A stretch of 26,458 nt of DNA from a virus. This document shows, one piece after another, positions 7,609 to 14,573 of the stretch. How positions within the stretch are numbered: the stretch's first letter is position 1; the number at the start of each line of letters is the position of its first letter. The stretch covers positions 1 through 26,458 of IMG/VR virus record IMGVR_UViG_3300024239_000235; one strand, written 5' to 3'. The notes under the pieces are model-generated. The model did not search any database, was not told the origin of the DNA, and worked only from the letters and a program-made list of their open reading frames with translations. The translations under genes and the position numbers were made by a program.

Positions 7609-8050
7609 AATAGCATTATTTCTAGATATTGATGGTGTTCTAAATCAATATAATATAGATTCAAGAAAGTACAAATTAAAGAAGCACCAAGACTATAATA
7701 TGAAACCATATAAAAAGAAAATTTTAAAATTGACAAAATTAATTAAAAGGTACAATATTCACGTATATATCTTTTCTGCTTGGAGACAAAAAGAACTAGA
7801 AGAATATTTACCTTTTAAAATTTATGGTGACACTAGAAAATGGGCAGAAAATGTTATAGAAATTTCAAAAGAATATAAACACAATTTAATTATTGATGAT
7901 GAAATTCAATACAAAACAAGAATTTTTGGTCATGAAAGAATTCCTTTGCCTGAAAATATAATTCTTCACAAACCATATTATGAATTTGGATTAATAAATA
8001 AAGATTTTAGAAAATTAGAACATATTCTAGAGAATTTAATTAAGCTTTAA
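7592..8050 (+). CDS. HAD-fold phosphatase (HAD_SAK-like)
   Basis: 152 aa. HAD motifs: IALFLDIDGVLN (nucleophile Asp and acid Asp, motif I), YIFSAWRQ (Ser, motif II) and NLIIDDE (motif III acids). The layout LDIDGVLN...FSAWR resembles the small HAD domains seen in phages and in RNA-repair-associated proteins; a nucleotide or polynucleotide 5'/3' phosphatase role is possible but not shown. The gene starts inside its upstream neighbour, and its stop is part of the promoter hexamer for the next gene. Confidence 0.78.
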   Translation: MKNISKIALFLDIDGVLNQYNIDSRKYKLKKHQDYNMKPYKKKILKLTKLIKRYNIHVYIFSAWRQKELEEYLPFKIYGDTRKWAENVIEISKEYKHNLIIDDEIQYKTRIFGHERIPLPENIILHKPYYEFGLINKDFRKLEHILENLIKL

Positions 8051-8068
8051 TATTCTTTTGTATATAAT
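8045..8068 (+). promoter_or_regulatory. Middle-type promoter
   Basis: CTTTAA (8045-8050), 12 bases, TATAAT (8063-8068). Preceded by G, giving GCTTTA, the core of the T4 MotA box. It overlaps the stop of the HAD gene. Confidence 0.82.
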
Positions 8069-8096
8069 TATAATATATAAATTAAAGGATTATAAA

Positions 8097-8609
8097 ATGA
8101 ATAAATCATTAAAAACAGTTAAAGTTCAAATTCCCACTTATGAAGATGCTTGTAAATCTGATTATCTTGATTTTGGTACTATTTTTAGCACAAGTGATAT
8201 AATAAAAAATTATTTTTTAGATTTAAACTTAAAAAAGCAAGAGCTATTCAATGATTATAAAGAATATAAAGAATTTTTAAATGCTAATAAATTAAAATTA
8301 AGTCTAAATGAAATTTCAGTTGAAAATTATGTTGGAGAAGAATTTATAATTATTAAAAAAATAAAAGATAAATATAAATTAGATATTGAAAAATTGATAA
8401 AAATTTATTTTAATGAACCTTTAAAAAATTCTTATGAATATAATTTATCAAGAAATATTAAACAAAATTTTATTAAAATATCATCAGTATTACATTCTTC
8501 AAATGGTGAATCAAGAATTGAAACTAATTATTTAGTATATGAAGAAAATAAATTTGAACTAACTATTAGCGATATTTATATAAATGAAATATCTTATATA
8601 GAACTATAA
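8097..8609 (+). CDS. Hypothetical protein, 170 aa
   Basis: Start placed at 8097 (AAAGGA upstream), not at the in-frame ATG at 8058, which lies inside the -10 region of the promoter. Not recognised. Begins MNKSLKTVKVQIPTYEDAC; lysine- and leucine-rich helices in the middle, beta-rich end. No motif that points to a function. Confidence 0.72.
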   Translation: MNKSLKTVKVQIPTYEDACKSDYLDFGTIFSTSDIIKNYFLDLNLKKQELFNDYKEYKEFLNANKLKLSLNEISVENYVGEEFIIIKKIKDKYKLDIEKLIKIYFNEPLKNSYEYNLSRNIKQNFIKISSVLHSSNGESRIETNYLVYEENKFELTISDIYINEISYIEL

Positions 8610-8620
8610 AAGGAATTAAA

Positions 8621-9034
8621 ATGAAATATAAAAAAGATGTAAAAACAGTTTTAAATTTTAGAACAAAAGAACAATATAGATGTAATGTTTTAAAATTGAA
8701 TAGAGGTTGTGAAACTGAGTATAGTTTTGGTCATTGGAAATGCGGATATATTTATGTTTCGATCATTAATTACAAATATATTGATTCGTCTAAATTAAAT
8801 GTTCACGGTGGAACAACCTATGAAAGTTATTCGGGTGACAAAAAATATATTGTGTTTGGTTTTGATTGTGCACATTATGATGATTCACCAATATATATTC
8901 CTAGACCAAGAAGTACAGGGTATTGTAAAAATGAATTGATTCATTTATCAAAACAAATTAACAAAATGATTTTATCTGGAAGAAAAAGAATGATTAAAAA
9001 TAAAATTAAATTAATTAAAGAACTTATAAAATGA
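8621..9034 (+). CDS. Conserved phage hypothetical protein (GHWKCGYIYV / FGFDCAHYDD family)
   Basis: 137 aa. The pattern WxxGYIYVSI ... VHGGTTYESYSG ... YIVFGFDCAHYDDSP followed by a C-terminal helix matches a family of unknown function that recurs in phages of many hosts (from memory). The conserved His, Cys and Asp residues (HGG, DCAH, DD) could bind metal, but this is not shown. AAAGGA site. Overlaps the next gene at ATGA. Confidence 0.78.
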   Translation: MKYKKDVKTVLNFRTKEQYRCNVLKLNRGCETEYSFGHWKCGYIYVSIINYKYIDSSKLNVHGGTTYESYSGDKKYIVFGFDCAHYDDSPIYIPRPRSTGYCKNELIHLSKQINKMILSGRKRMIKNKIKLIKELIK

Positions 9035-9639
9035 ATTATAAAATATGCTTAAGACATTCTGGGCCAAATGATAATTGCTTTTTATTTTGGGGACCAAATA
9101 ATTCTGGGTACACAAGATGTATTGAAGATGCTGGTTTATATGAAGATTCAGATGTTGATTATAAAACTCAAATTAAAAGAGGTGATTTTTTAGTCCCTGA
9201 AGAATTTGTAAAAGAACATATGAAAGAAGTTAGATTGCCGGTGTATGGTGATCACAAAGAAGAATATTCAGGTAGAAATATTTTTAATGCATTACCAAAT
9301 ACAGGAGACATTAGAAAATTATTAGGAATTAATATTTTAAATTTTCATTTAGATGGAAATAGAAATAGTTTTAATGCTTATTTTAAAAGTATAATTAAAG
9401 AAGTACTTAAAACAAAATTTTGTAAAGATTTGTTTCATATTCAAGGTAAAAAGGAATATTTTGATGAATGGTACTATGTTGAATGCACGGTTGAAGCTAA
9501 AAATAGAAATCAAGCTATTGAAAAAGCTAGACATGAATTATTTTTAGATGAATATTCTTACATTGAAATCAAGAAAATGGTTTCTTGTAAAAAACTAAAA
9601 GAAACATATTTTCATAAATGGGCAAAAATCAAAAATTAA
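9031..9639 (+). CDS. Hypothetical protein, 202 aa
   Basis: The N-terminal part FLFWGPNNSGYTRCIEDAGLYE resembles a short conserved phage motif (WGPNxxGYT...AGxY) often found in small unknown phage proteins. Residues ~150-170 (WYYVECTVEAKNRNQAIEKA) resemble a beta-hairpin plus helix. No assigned function. Start overlaps the previous stop (ATGA). Last gene of the run before the promoter at 9642. Confidence 0.72.
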   Translation: MNYKICLRHSGPNDNCFLFWGPNNSGYTRCIEDAGLYEDSDVDYKTQIKRGDFLVPEEFVKEHMKEVRLPVYGDHKEEYSGRNIFNALPNTGDIRKLLGINILNFHLDGNRNSFNAYFKSIIKEVLKTKFCKDLFHIQGKKEYFDEWYYVECTVEAKNRNQAIEKARHELFLDEYSYIEIKKMVSCKKLKETYFHKWAKIKN

Positions 9640-9641
9640 GA

Positions 9642-9665
9642 AATTAATACACTTTAGTATATAAT
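9642..9665 (+). promoter_or_regulatory. Middle-type promoter
   Basis: AATTAA (9642-9647), 12 bases, TATAAT (9660-9665) preceded by TTTAGTA. Confidence 0.7.
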
Positions 9666-9689
9666 AAAATAAACATAAAGGAGACTTTC

Positions 9690-10025
9690 ATGAAAAATGA
9701 ACAAAAGATATATATAAAAACACAATATGCAGATGTAACAAGTTTTAAATTTACTTTACACGCTTTAATTTTAGGTGGTGAACCAACTGGAATTAGAAAA
9801 ATCTCAATAACAATTCCGGAGAATATGAAAGAAACAGAAGAAGAAAAAAATTGGATTAAATTATGTTCAGAATTTACTGAATTACTAAAAGATTGTTATT
9901 TAAAAGGTGCTTATAAAACAAAGACTAAAGTACCTTCAGATGTTAAAAAATTAAGAATAAGAAATTCAAAAGAAGCTTATTATTATTTTAAATCTGATAA
10001 TGGTAATTATATTGAAAAAAGATAA
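9690..10025 (+). CDS. Hypothetical protein, 111 aa
   Basis: ATG after AAAGGAGA, a strong ribosome site. Not recognised. Beta-rich start (KIYIKTQYADVTSFKFTLHA) and an EETEEEKNW-like helix. It is the first gene after the promoter at 9642, and its stop is one base before the start of the tagged metalloprotease gene. Confidence 0.7.
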   Translation: MKNEQKIYIKTQYADVTSFKFTLHALILGGEPTGIRKISITIPENMKETEEEKNWIKLCSEFTELLKDCYLKGAYKTKTKVPSDVKKLRIRNSKEAYYYFKSDNGNYIEKR

Positions 10026-10026
10026 T

Positions 10027-10719
10027 ATGTCATTTAGAGAATGGTTAAAAGAAAAAGAAATGACAGAACGAAATATATTAATAAGTTTTCAAAATTTTTT
10101 TGTTGAATCAGACGAAACAGCTGCTCTTAATGAATCAGTTATTACTAAAATTAAGAAGATTTTTCTATTAAAAGATGCAGATTCAATTGTAAAAAATTTC
10201 AAAGATATTTTTAGCATTAAAGATGATATTAAAATTTCAAAAATTAATATTGGTGGTGCAAATCTTGATACACTAGAAATAACATATAGTTCATTGAGCA
10301 CATTAATTCATGAATTAATTCATTATTTGCAATTAAGAGCAGGTGTATTAAAAGATATATACTCATATCCAGAATATACTAATTGTGGAATATTAAGATA
10401 TATGTTACAACCTTTAGAATTAAATAATTGGGCTATTTCACTGGCTTGTGAATCTCTTCAGTATAACTCTTTTGATGATTTTTTGAAAATATCCGAGGAA
10501 TTACCAATAGATAAATTTGAAAATGCTAACAAAACAGATAGATTAAAACATTGTTTACATCTATTAACACATAATATGAATTGTGACAAAAAATATAATA
10601 TTAGAAAGCAATATAAAGAAAAATTATTAAAATTGGCAAAACAATATTCATTAGTAATAAAATCGCTAAATAAAGACATAACAGAACATTATGTTAAAGA
10701 AATTGTAGATATATTATGA
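10027..10719 (+). CDS. HExxH metalloprotease-like protein with capsid-targeting-like N-terminus
   Basis: 230 aa. Start taken at 10027, one base after the previous stop, so the N-terminus MSFREWLKEKEMTE aligns with those of 2092, 22880 and 25155. H95-E96-L97-I98-H99 is an HExxH motif (STLIHELIHYLQ), and PLE121LNNWA supplies a plausible third zinc ligand at gluzincin-like distance. Outside these motifs it does not look like the other two HExxH proteins, so it is a distant relative or an independent protease with the same tag. M12-T-E14 could be a prohead-protease cleavage site. Unlike the other two, it lies in a run driven by a middle-type promoter and has no TATAAATA just upstream. Confidence 0.7.
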   Translation: MSFREWLKEKEMTERNILISFQNFFVESDETAALNESVITKIKKIFLLKDADSIVKNFKDIFSIKDDIKISKINIGGANLDTLEITYSSLSTLIHELIHYLQLRAGVLKDIYSYPEYTNCGILRYMLQPLELNNWAISLACESLQYNSFDDFLKISEELPIDKFENANKTDRLKHCLHLLTHNMNCDKKYNIRKQYKEKLLKLAKQYSLVIKSLNKDITEHYVKEIVDIL

Positions 10720-10949
10720 TTAAATGTTTAAAAATATCAAAAATATTATTTGATGAATTTTTTACTATTGATGTTTCAGATAAGAATGTGAATTTAATAG
10801 TAAAAAGCAGATTTGGTGAATCCGATATAATAGATATTGATAATTGGTATTATTTAGATAATATAGATTTCGTAATTCAAAGACTTGAAACAGCTGATGG
10901 GAATATTTGGGAAAGATCTAAATATGATGGATTCTTCAGATTAAATTAA
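10716..10949 (+). CDS. Small hypothetical protein
   Basis: 77 aa, start overlaps the preceding stop (ATGA). Not recognised. Sequence is beta-rich with aromatic residues (DIDNWYYLDNIDF) and ends ERSKYDGFFRLN. Probably co-translated with the metalloprotease-like gene. Confidence 0.68.
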   Translation: MIKCLKISKILFDEFFTIDVSDKNVNLIVKSRFGESDIIDIDNWYYLDNIDFVIQRLETADGNIWERSKYDGFFRLN

Positions 10950-10958
10950 AGGACAGAA

Positions 10959-11138
10959 ATGAAAATAACAGAACTAAAAATATATGAAGTAAATGGTAAG
11001 AAATTTGACACAATTGAAGAAGCAGAAATGTATATAAAAACACAAGAACTACTTCAAAAATTATACAAAGAACAAGGTGTAAAAAATGAAGAAATTCTCC
11101 TTGCTAAAATAAAGGAAGATATTAATTTCAGCTTATAG
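10959..11138 (+). CDS. Small helical hypothetical protein
   Basis: 59-aa frame between two genes, with AAAGGA 6-7 bases before the ATG. Begins MKITELKIYEVNGKKFDTIEEAE, a beta-beta-helix pattern common in small phage proteins, followed by a long helix. No function can be given. It removes a gap of about 190 bases in an otherwise continuous operon. Confidence 0.62.
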   Translation: MKITELKIYEVNGKKFDTIEEAEMYIKTQELLQKLYKEQGVKNEEILLAKIKEDINFSL

Positions 11139-11144
11139 AAATAA

Positions 11145-11648
11145 ATGAAAATTAAAGGAACACTCATATCTATTAATGATAATTTTGATTTTGAAAATAA
11201 ATCAATACAATCAAATATCAAATTATTAGAAATGAAAATTAAAGACAATAATAACACAGATTTAATAAGAAATTCTTTTGGACATTATTTAGCAATGGAA
11301 TTTATTTGTAATTTAGATGAAATCATTAATAAGAAGATCAGTTTATTACATGATATGAAAAATGAATATTATGAAGACAATAGAGAAAGTATTTTTCTTG
11401 AATTAGAAAAAATAAAAGAAGAAATTAATAGCTTATCAATTGATTTTTATATAGAAAAAGAATTAGCTTTAAATACAATTAAAAACTATTCAGATGTATA
11501 TATTGAAGAATTGATTAAAATCAATAAAAATATAAAAGAGATTGAATTTCAAGATTGTGATGAATGTGGTTCTTTAATGCAGTATTTACCTTCTTATAAA
11601 GGTTATTGTTGTTTCAATGAAGATTGCTTTGAAATAAAATTTAATTAA
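11145..11648 (+). CDS. Hypothetical protein with C-terminal zinc ribbon
   Basis: 167 aa. Mostly helical with charged heptad-like stretches (residues ~20-125). The C-terminus holds CDECGSLMQYLPSYKGYCC and then NEDCFE, a four-cysteine zinc-ribbon pattern (CxxC ... C..C). Likely nucleic-acid or protein binding; the target is unknown. The ribosome site is weak (no AAGGA within reach; the upstream stop is six bases away), so translation may be coupled. Confidence 0.68.
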   Translation: MKIKGTLISINDNFDFENKSIQSNIKLLEMKIKDNNNTDLIRNSFGHYLAMEFICNLDEIINKKISLLHDMKNEYYEDNRESIFLELEKIKEEINSLSIDFYIEKELALNTIKNYSDVYIEELIKINKNIKEIEFQDCDECGSLMQYLPSYKGYCCFNEDCFEIKFN

Positions 11649-11659
11649 AAGGAAAATAA

Positions 11660-12172
11660 ATGACAATTATGAGAAATGGCAGACCTACTATTATAGATAC
11701 TATAAGTACTAGAACTATTGAAGCTATAATTTCAAGAGATGAAATGCAATGTGCTATTTATCAAAATGTTATAGACAAAGAAAATTTAGTTCTTATTAGT
11801 ATTGGTGAACCAGGAAGAGAAGAAACAATTTTAACTTCAGATTTTGTAAAAGATTTTAAAGATGTTCTACAAGTAGAATTTTGGGATATTGAAGAAGACT
11901 TTTCTGAATACAAAATTATTGCAGATGAACAAGCAAAATTAATTCAGGATTTTATTATAAAAAATAAAGACAACAGATTTATTATTAATTGTCAAGCAGG
12001 TATAAGCAGAAGTGCAGCAGTAGGAAAAGCTATAGAATGTATTAAGTTCTTTGGAATAGGTGAAGAAGCTAAATACAATTATTTAACATCTTTTAATTCT
12101 GAAATTTCTGCTCATAGTAGATATTGTCCGAATTTAACAGTATTTGATAAAATCGTAAAGGAATACAAATGA
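11660..12172 (+). CDS. Tyrosine/dual-specificity protein phosphatase-like protein
   Basis: 170 aa. INCQAGISRSAAVGKA contains the phosphatase P-loop C-x5-R with C111 as nucleophile and R117 binding the phosphate. The usual His before the Cys is Asn here. FWDIEEDFSEY (residues ~74-84) is a candidate for the general-acid Asp loop. This is the cysteine phosphatase family that acts on phosphotyrosine/serine or on RNA 5' ends; the substrate cannot be read from sequence. AAAGGA site; ends overlapping the next gene (ATGA). Confidence 0.8.
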   Translation: MTIMRNGRPTIIDTISTRTIEAIISRDEMQCAIYQNVIDKENLVLISIGEPGREETILTSDFVKDFKDVLQVEFWDIEEDFSEYKIIADEQAKLIQDFIIKNKDNRFIINCQAGISRSAAVGKAIECIKFFGIGEEAKYNYLTSFNSEISAHSRYCPNLTVFDKIVKEYK

Positions 12173-12375
12173 AGAAATTAAAACAAACTGAATGGATAAG
12201 TGAAATAAGATGCCCATTTTGTGGTGAAAAGCATGAACCTGAAGATGTACTACCTTATGATATGACATATGATGGCGAACACGAAGATAATATAACTTGT
12301 GATAATTGCGGAAATAAATTTGATTGTTATTTAAGCGTTACATATGAATTTAAAACATATGAATCAGAGGATTAA
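12169..12375 (+). CDS. Small zinc-ribbon protein
   Basis: 68 aa. RCPFCGEKHEP near the start and TCDNCGNKFDCY about 30 residues later make a two-knuckle CxxC/CxxC zinc ribbon, followed by a beta-rich acidic tail. Such proteins often bind nucleic acid or partner enzymes; the role here is unknown. Translationally coupled to the phosphatase-like gene. Confidence 0.78.
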   Translation: MKKLKQTEWISEIRCPFCGEKHEPEDVLPYDMTYDGEHEDNITCDNCGNKFDCYLSVTYEFKTYESED

Positions 12376-12414
12376 TTTGTTTAATTCTTCTTCATTTAAA
12401 CAAAAGGAATAAAA

Positions 12415-12711
12415 ATGAACATTGAAAATAGAAACTTTAGATATGCATATTTAAAACAAATAAGAAAAGATAAAGCAAGAAAGCTCTTTTATGAAGGTAC
12501 AGAAATTTATATTCTCCCAAAACAAATAAATCCATTTAGTTATCACAATTATTTGCATAAAATAAAACACTCTTTGGGATCAATTGATTTTGATGTATTG
12601 TGCGAATTTGAAAGAAAAGACAGATTCAATAATAAAAATGGTAATCTTTATTATTACTATTTAGATTTAGAAAACCCAAGAGAAATACCAGATATATTTT
12701 ATAAGGGCTAA
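12415..12711 (+). CDS. Hypothetical protein, 98 aa
   Basis: AAAGGAATAAA before the ATG. Not recognised. Basic, with many aromatic residues (FRYAYLKQIRKDKARKLFY; NLYYYYLDLENP). RKDKARKLF plus EGTEIYILP resembles a short beta domain of unknown role. Ends two bases before the ATG of a small membrane protein. Confidence 0.68.
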   Translation: MNIENRNFRYAYLKQIRKDKARKLFYEGTEIYILPKQINPFSYHNYLHKIKHSLGSIDFDVLCEFERKDRFNNKNGNLYYYYLDLENPREIPDIFYKG

Positions 12712-12713
12712 AA

Positions 12714-12878
12714 ATGAAAAACAATAAAACTAAAAAATCCAATCATATGAAACTATATGAAAAATACATGCACAAAAATTCAAAAGGTGTTTCAGATATA
12801 CCAATTATTTATTTTATGGGTACAATTATTGCTTCTTACTTTATTTTGATTAGTTTAATAATTTTATATAATAAGTGA
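12714..12878 (+). CDS. Small single-span membrane protein
   Basis: 54 aa. Basic, soluble N-terminus (MKNNKTKKSNHMKLYEKY) and one hydrophobic segment, residues ~29-52 (IPIIYFMGTIIASYF onward to LIILY), with a short basic end. Small phage membrane proteins often act in superinfection exclusion or lysis control; nothing here decides this. Confidence 0.6.
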   Translation: MKNNKTKKSNHMKLYEKYMHKNSKGVSDIPIIYFMGTIIASYFILISLIILYNK

Positions 12879-12936
12879 ATTTGAAAAATAGATTTAAAAA
12901 TTTAAAGAAAACATCTAAAATAAAAAGGATAATAAA

Positions 12937-13032
12937 ATGAAAATAACAGAAAATCAAATTAAAAATTTAGGTCTTCAAAAAAGTAAAGATACTTATATAG
13001 AAGTTTTAGTTGAAGGTGTAATATATGAATAA
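12937..13032 (+). CDS. Very small hypothetical protein
   Basis: 31-aa frame with a good AAAAGGA site 8 bases upstream. It overlaps the start of the next gene by 8 bases, typical of coupled genes. Sequence MKITENQIKNLGLQKSKD then YIEVLVEG. Too short to assign; could be a leader for the next gene. Confidence 0.45.
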   Translation: MKITENQIKNLGLQKSKDTYIEVLVEGVIYE

Positions 13033-13465
13033 TAATGATAATTTCTATATTATTAAAGATGTAAATATTCAAAAATTTCCATTCAATTCTAATACATTCT
13101 TAGAAAAAAGAAATTATTTAGATATTTTATGCATTAAAGAAAAATTAAATGAACCAGGTAGTGATTATGCATTTGATTTATATGCTGAACAGGAGTCAGT
13201 AGAATTACATAAATATATTCAAGAGTACAATGGAATTAAACAAGAATATAATTTTGGTATTTCTAAAGTTGCAGCAGAAAAATTTCCTATTTTAAAATTA
13301 CTTAAAGAAACTACAGAAGAAAATAAAGAACTTCAAAAATCAAATTCTAAACTCACTGATGATATAAAATATCTGAAAAACGAACTAAAAATTTCTAAAT
13401 TCACAATTGAAAATTATAGAAAAAGCAAAATTATTAAATTTTTAGAATATTTTAAATTAATTTAA
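13025..13465 (+). CDS. Hypothetical protein with C-terminal coiled coil
   Basis: 146 aa. Residues ~95-130 (TTEENKELQKSNSKLTDDIK and onward) form a likely coiled coil, ending in a basic helix. The N-terminal part is globular and unrecognised. No strong Shine-Dalgarno, so translation probably depends on the overlapping upstream mini-frame. Confidence 0.68.
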   Translation: MNNNDNFYIIKDVNIQKFPFNSNTFLEKRNYLDILCIKEKLNEPGSDYAFDLYAEQESVELHKYIQEYNGIKQEYNFGISKVAAEKFPILKLLKETTEENKELQKSNSKLTDDIKYLKNELKISKFTIENYRKSKIIKFLEYFKLI

Positions 13466-13474
13466 TGAGATAGA

Positions 13475-13666
13475 ATGAAAATATTTAAAACCGAAAATAA
13501 TTGTTTGTATTGCAAAAATGCAATTTTAAAGAATTGGCGAAGAATTAGAACATATGAATGTAAATTTGAAATTATACAAGATTTGAAATATTGTTATAAA
13601 TATAGAAACCCAAAATTAAAAGAACTTAGAAAAAGAATTAAAAAGAAAAGGATATATAAATGCTAG
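13475..13666 (+). CDS. Small basic cysteine-containing protein
   Basis: 63 aa, very lysine/arginine-rich at the end (KELRKRIKKKRIYKC). Cysteines: CLYC near residue 10, C at ~29, C at ~40 and a terminal C. A compact zinc site is possible. Overlaps the next gene by 7 bases. The ribosome site is poor (GATAGA). Confidence 0.58.
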   Translation: MKIFKTENNCLYCKNAILKNWRRIRTYECKFEIIQDLKYCYKYRNPKLKELRKRIKKKRIYKC

Positions 13667-14313
13667 TATTAAAAAGTACATATTTAGAATTAAAAGAAGA
13701 GTACCAGGATTTTAAAGATAAAATTTTAGATACAGTTGAATTAGAAACAAATTTAAAGAAAATACATACTTATAAATTTCCAAAAGTTGTTGAAGAAAGA
13801 ACAAAAAAGGAATTAAATATTTCTGATAAAGAATTAAATCTTATAATTATTGATTTCTTTGATTATATGTACACAGTACAAAAATACAAAAATGTAGATA
13901 TGCTTTCAAGAACAACAGATGTTCTTTGGCACAATTTAATATTGGATACAAAAGCATATTTTGATTTTTGTTTGAATTACATTGGATTTTTTGTTCATCA
14001 TGAACCATATTTAACAGATAAGAAAATAAATTCTGTTGATTTAATTGATATACAAAATAAATACACTAATGCAAATATTCCATCAGGATATAGAAATTAT
14101 AGAGATTCACAAATTTCTAGTTACTCAACCACAGATTTAAGCACTTATTTATTGTTTTATACAGTTATTGAAAATTCAAATACGCTGCAAACAAATAGTA
14201 CAACAGAAAATACAAGTAGATGTTCAAGTTCTTGTAGATCATCTTGTTCATCAAGTAGCTCGTGCGGTAGTTCTTGTTCTAGTAGTTCAAGCAGTTCAAG
14301 TTGTTCATCTTAA
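13660..14313 (+). CDS. GRDP-like (glycine-rich-domain family) protein with Ser/Cys-rich tail
   Basis: 217 aa. The central block, VLWHNLILDTKAYFDFC followed by YIGFFVHHEPY, matches the WH...Y..FC...G...HH.P signature of the GRDP-like family (W90-H91, H113-H114). Bacterial members often end in a Gly/Cys-rich tail. Here residues 187-217 are a low-complexity tail of 22 Ser, 6 Cys, 2 Arg and 1 Gly. Serine codons vary (TCA, AGT, TCT, AGC, TCG), so the tail is selected as protein and is not a simple DNA repeat. Function of the family in bacteria and phages is unknown. AAAAGG site. Confidence 0.7.
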   Translation: MLVLKSTYLELKEEYQDFKDKILDTVELETNLKKIHTYKFPKVVEERTKKELNISDKELNLIIIDFFDYMYTVQKYKNVDMLSRTTDVLWHNLILDTKAYFDFCLNYIGFFVHHEPYLTDKKINSVDLIDIQNKYTNANIPSGYRNYRDSQISSYSTTDLSTYLLFYTVIENSNTLQTNSTTENTSRCSSSCRSSCSSSSSCGSSCSSSSSSSSCSS

Positions 14314-14325
14314 AAGGGGGTTAAT

Positions 14326-14532
14326 ATGACAAAAATAAAAGTATATTTTATAGACTATAGCACAAATAATTCATTTGCAGAAACTAAAATGTATTTAGAA
14401 GATTTAGATATTTTGAAAAATTCGAATATTATTAATTATATGGGTACAGCTTATAAACTAAAAAATAAAACAGTTTACTTTGGTATAGATAGTACTATCG
14501 ATTATATAGCATTAAATTTGAAAAAGGTCTAA
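14326..14532 (+). CDS. Small hypothetical protein
   Basis: 68 aa after a strong AAAAGGGGG site, the strongest in the window, which suggests high expression. Beta-rich (KIKVYFIDYSTNNSF ... KTVYFGIDSTIDYIAL). Not recognised. Probably translated with the Ser/Cys-tailed protein upstream. Confidence 0.68.
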   Translation: MTKIKVYFIDYSTNNSFAETKMYLEDLDILKNSNIINYMGTAYKLKNKTVYFGIDSTIDYIALNLKKV

Positions 14533-14537
14533 AGCAA

Positions 14538-14545
14538 TATAAATA
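14538..14545 (+). promoter_or_regulatory. Possible late-type promoter (TATAAATA)
   Basis: TATAAATA 28 bases before the phoH start, wider spacing than at the other late-type genes, so it may be a chance match. Confidence 0.35.
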
Positions 14546-14573
14546 ATTCTATAAATTAAAACAAAGGATAAAA

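Noticed and set aside
5507-8050. RNA repair operon built from the nucleotidyltransferase-fold and HAD proteins
   Set aside because: No ligase or kinase is present between them, and a separate promoter and several unknown genes intervene.
8058-8096. Earlier ATG at 8058 for the 8097 gene
   Set aside because: It lies in the promoter -10 region, so it would not be on the mRNA; 8097 has AAAGGA.
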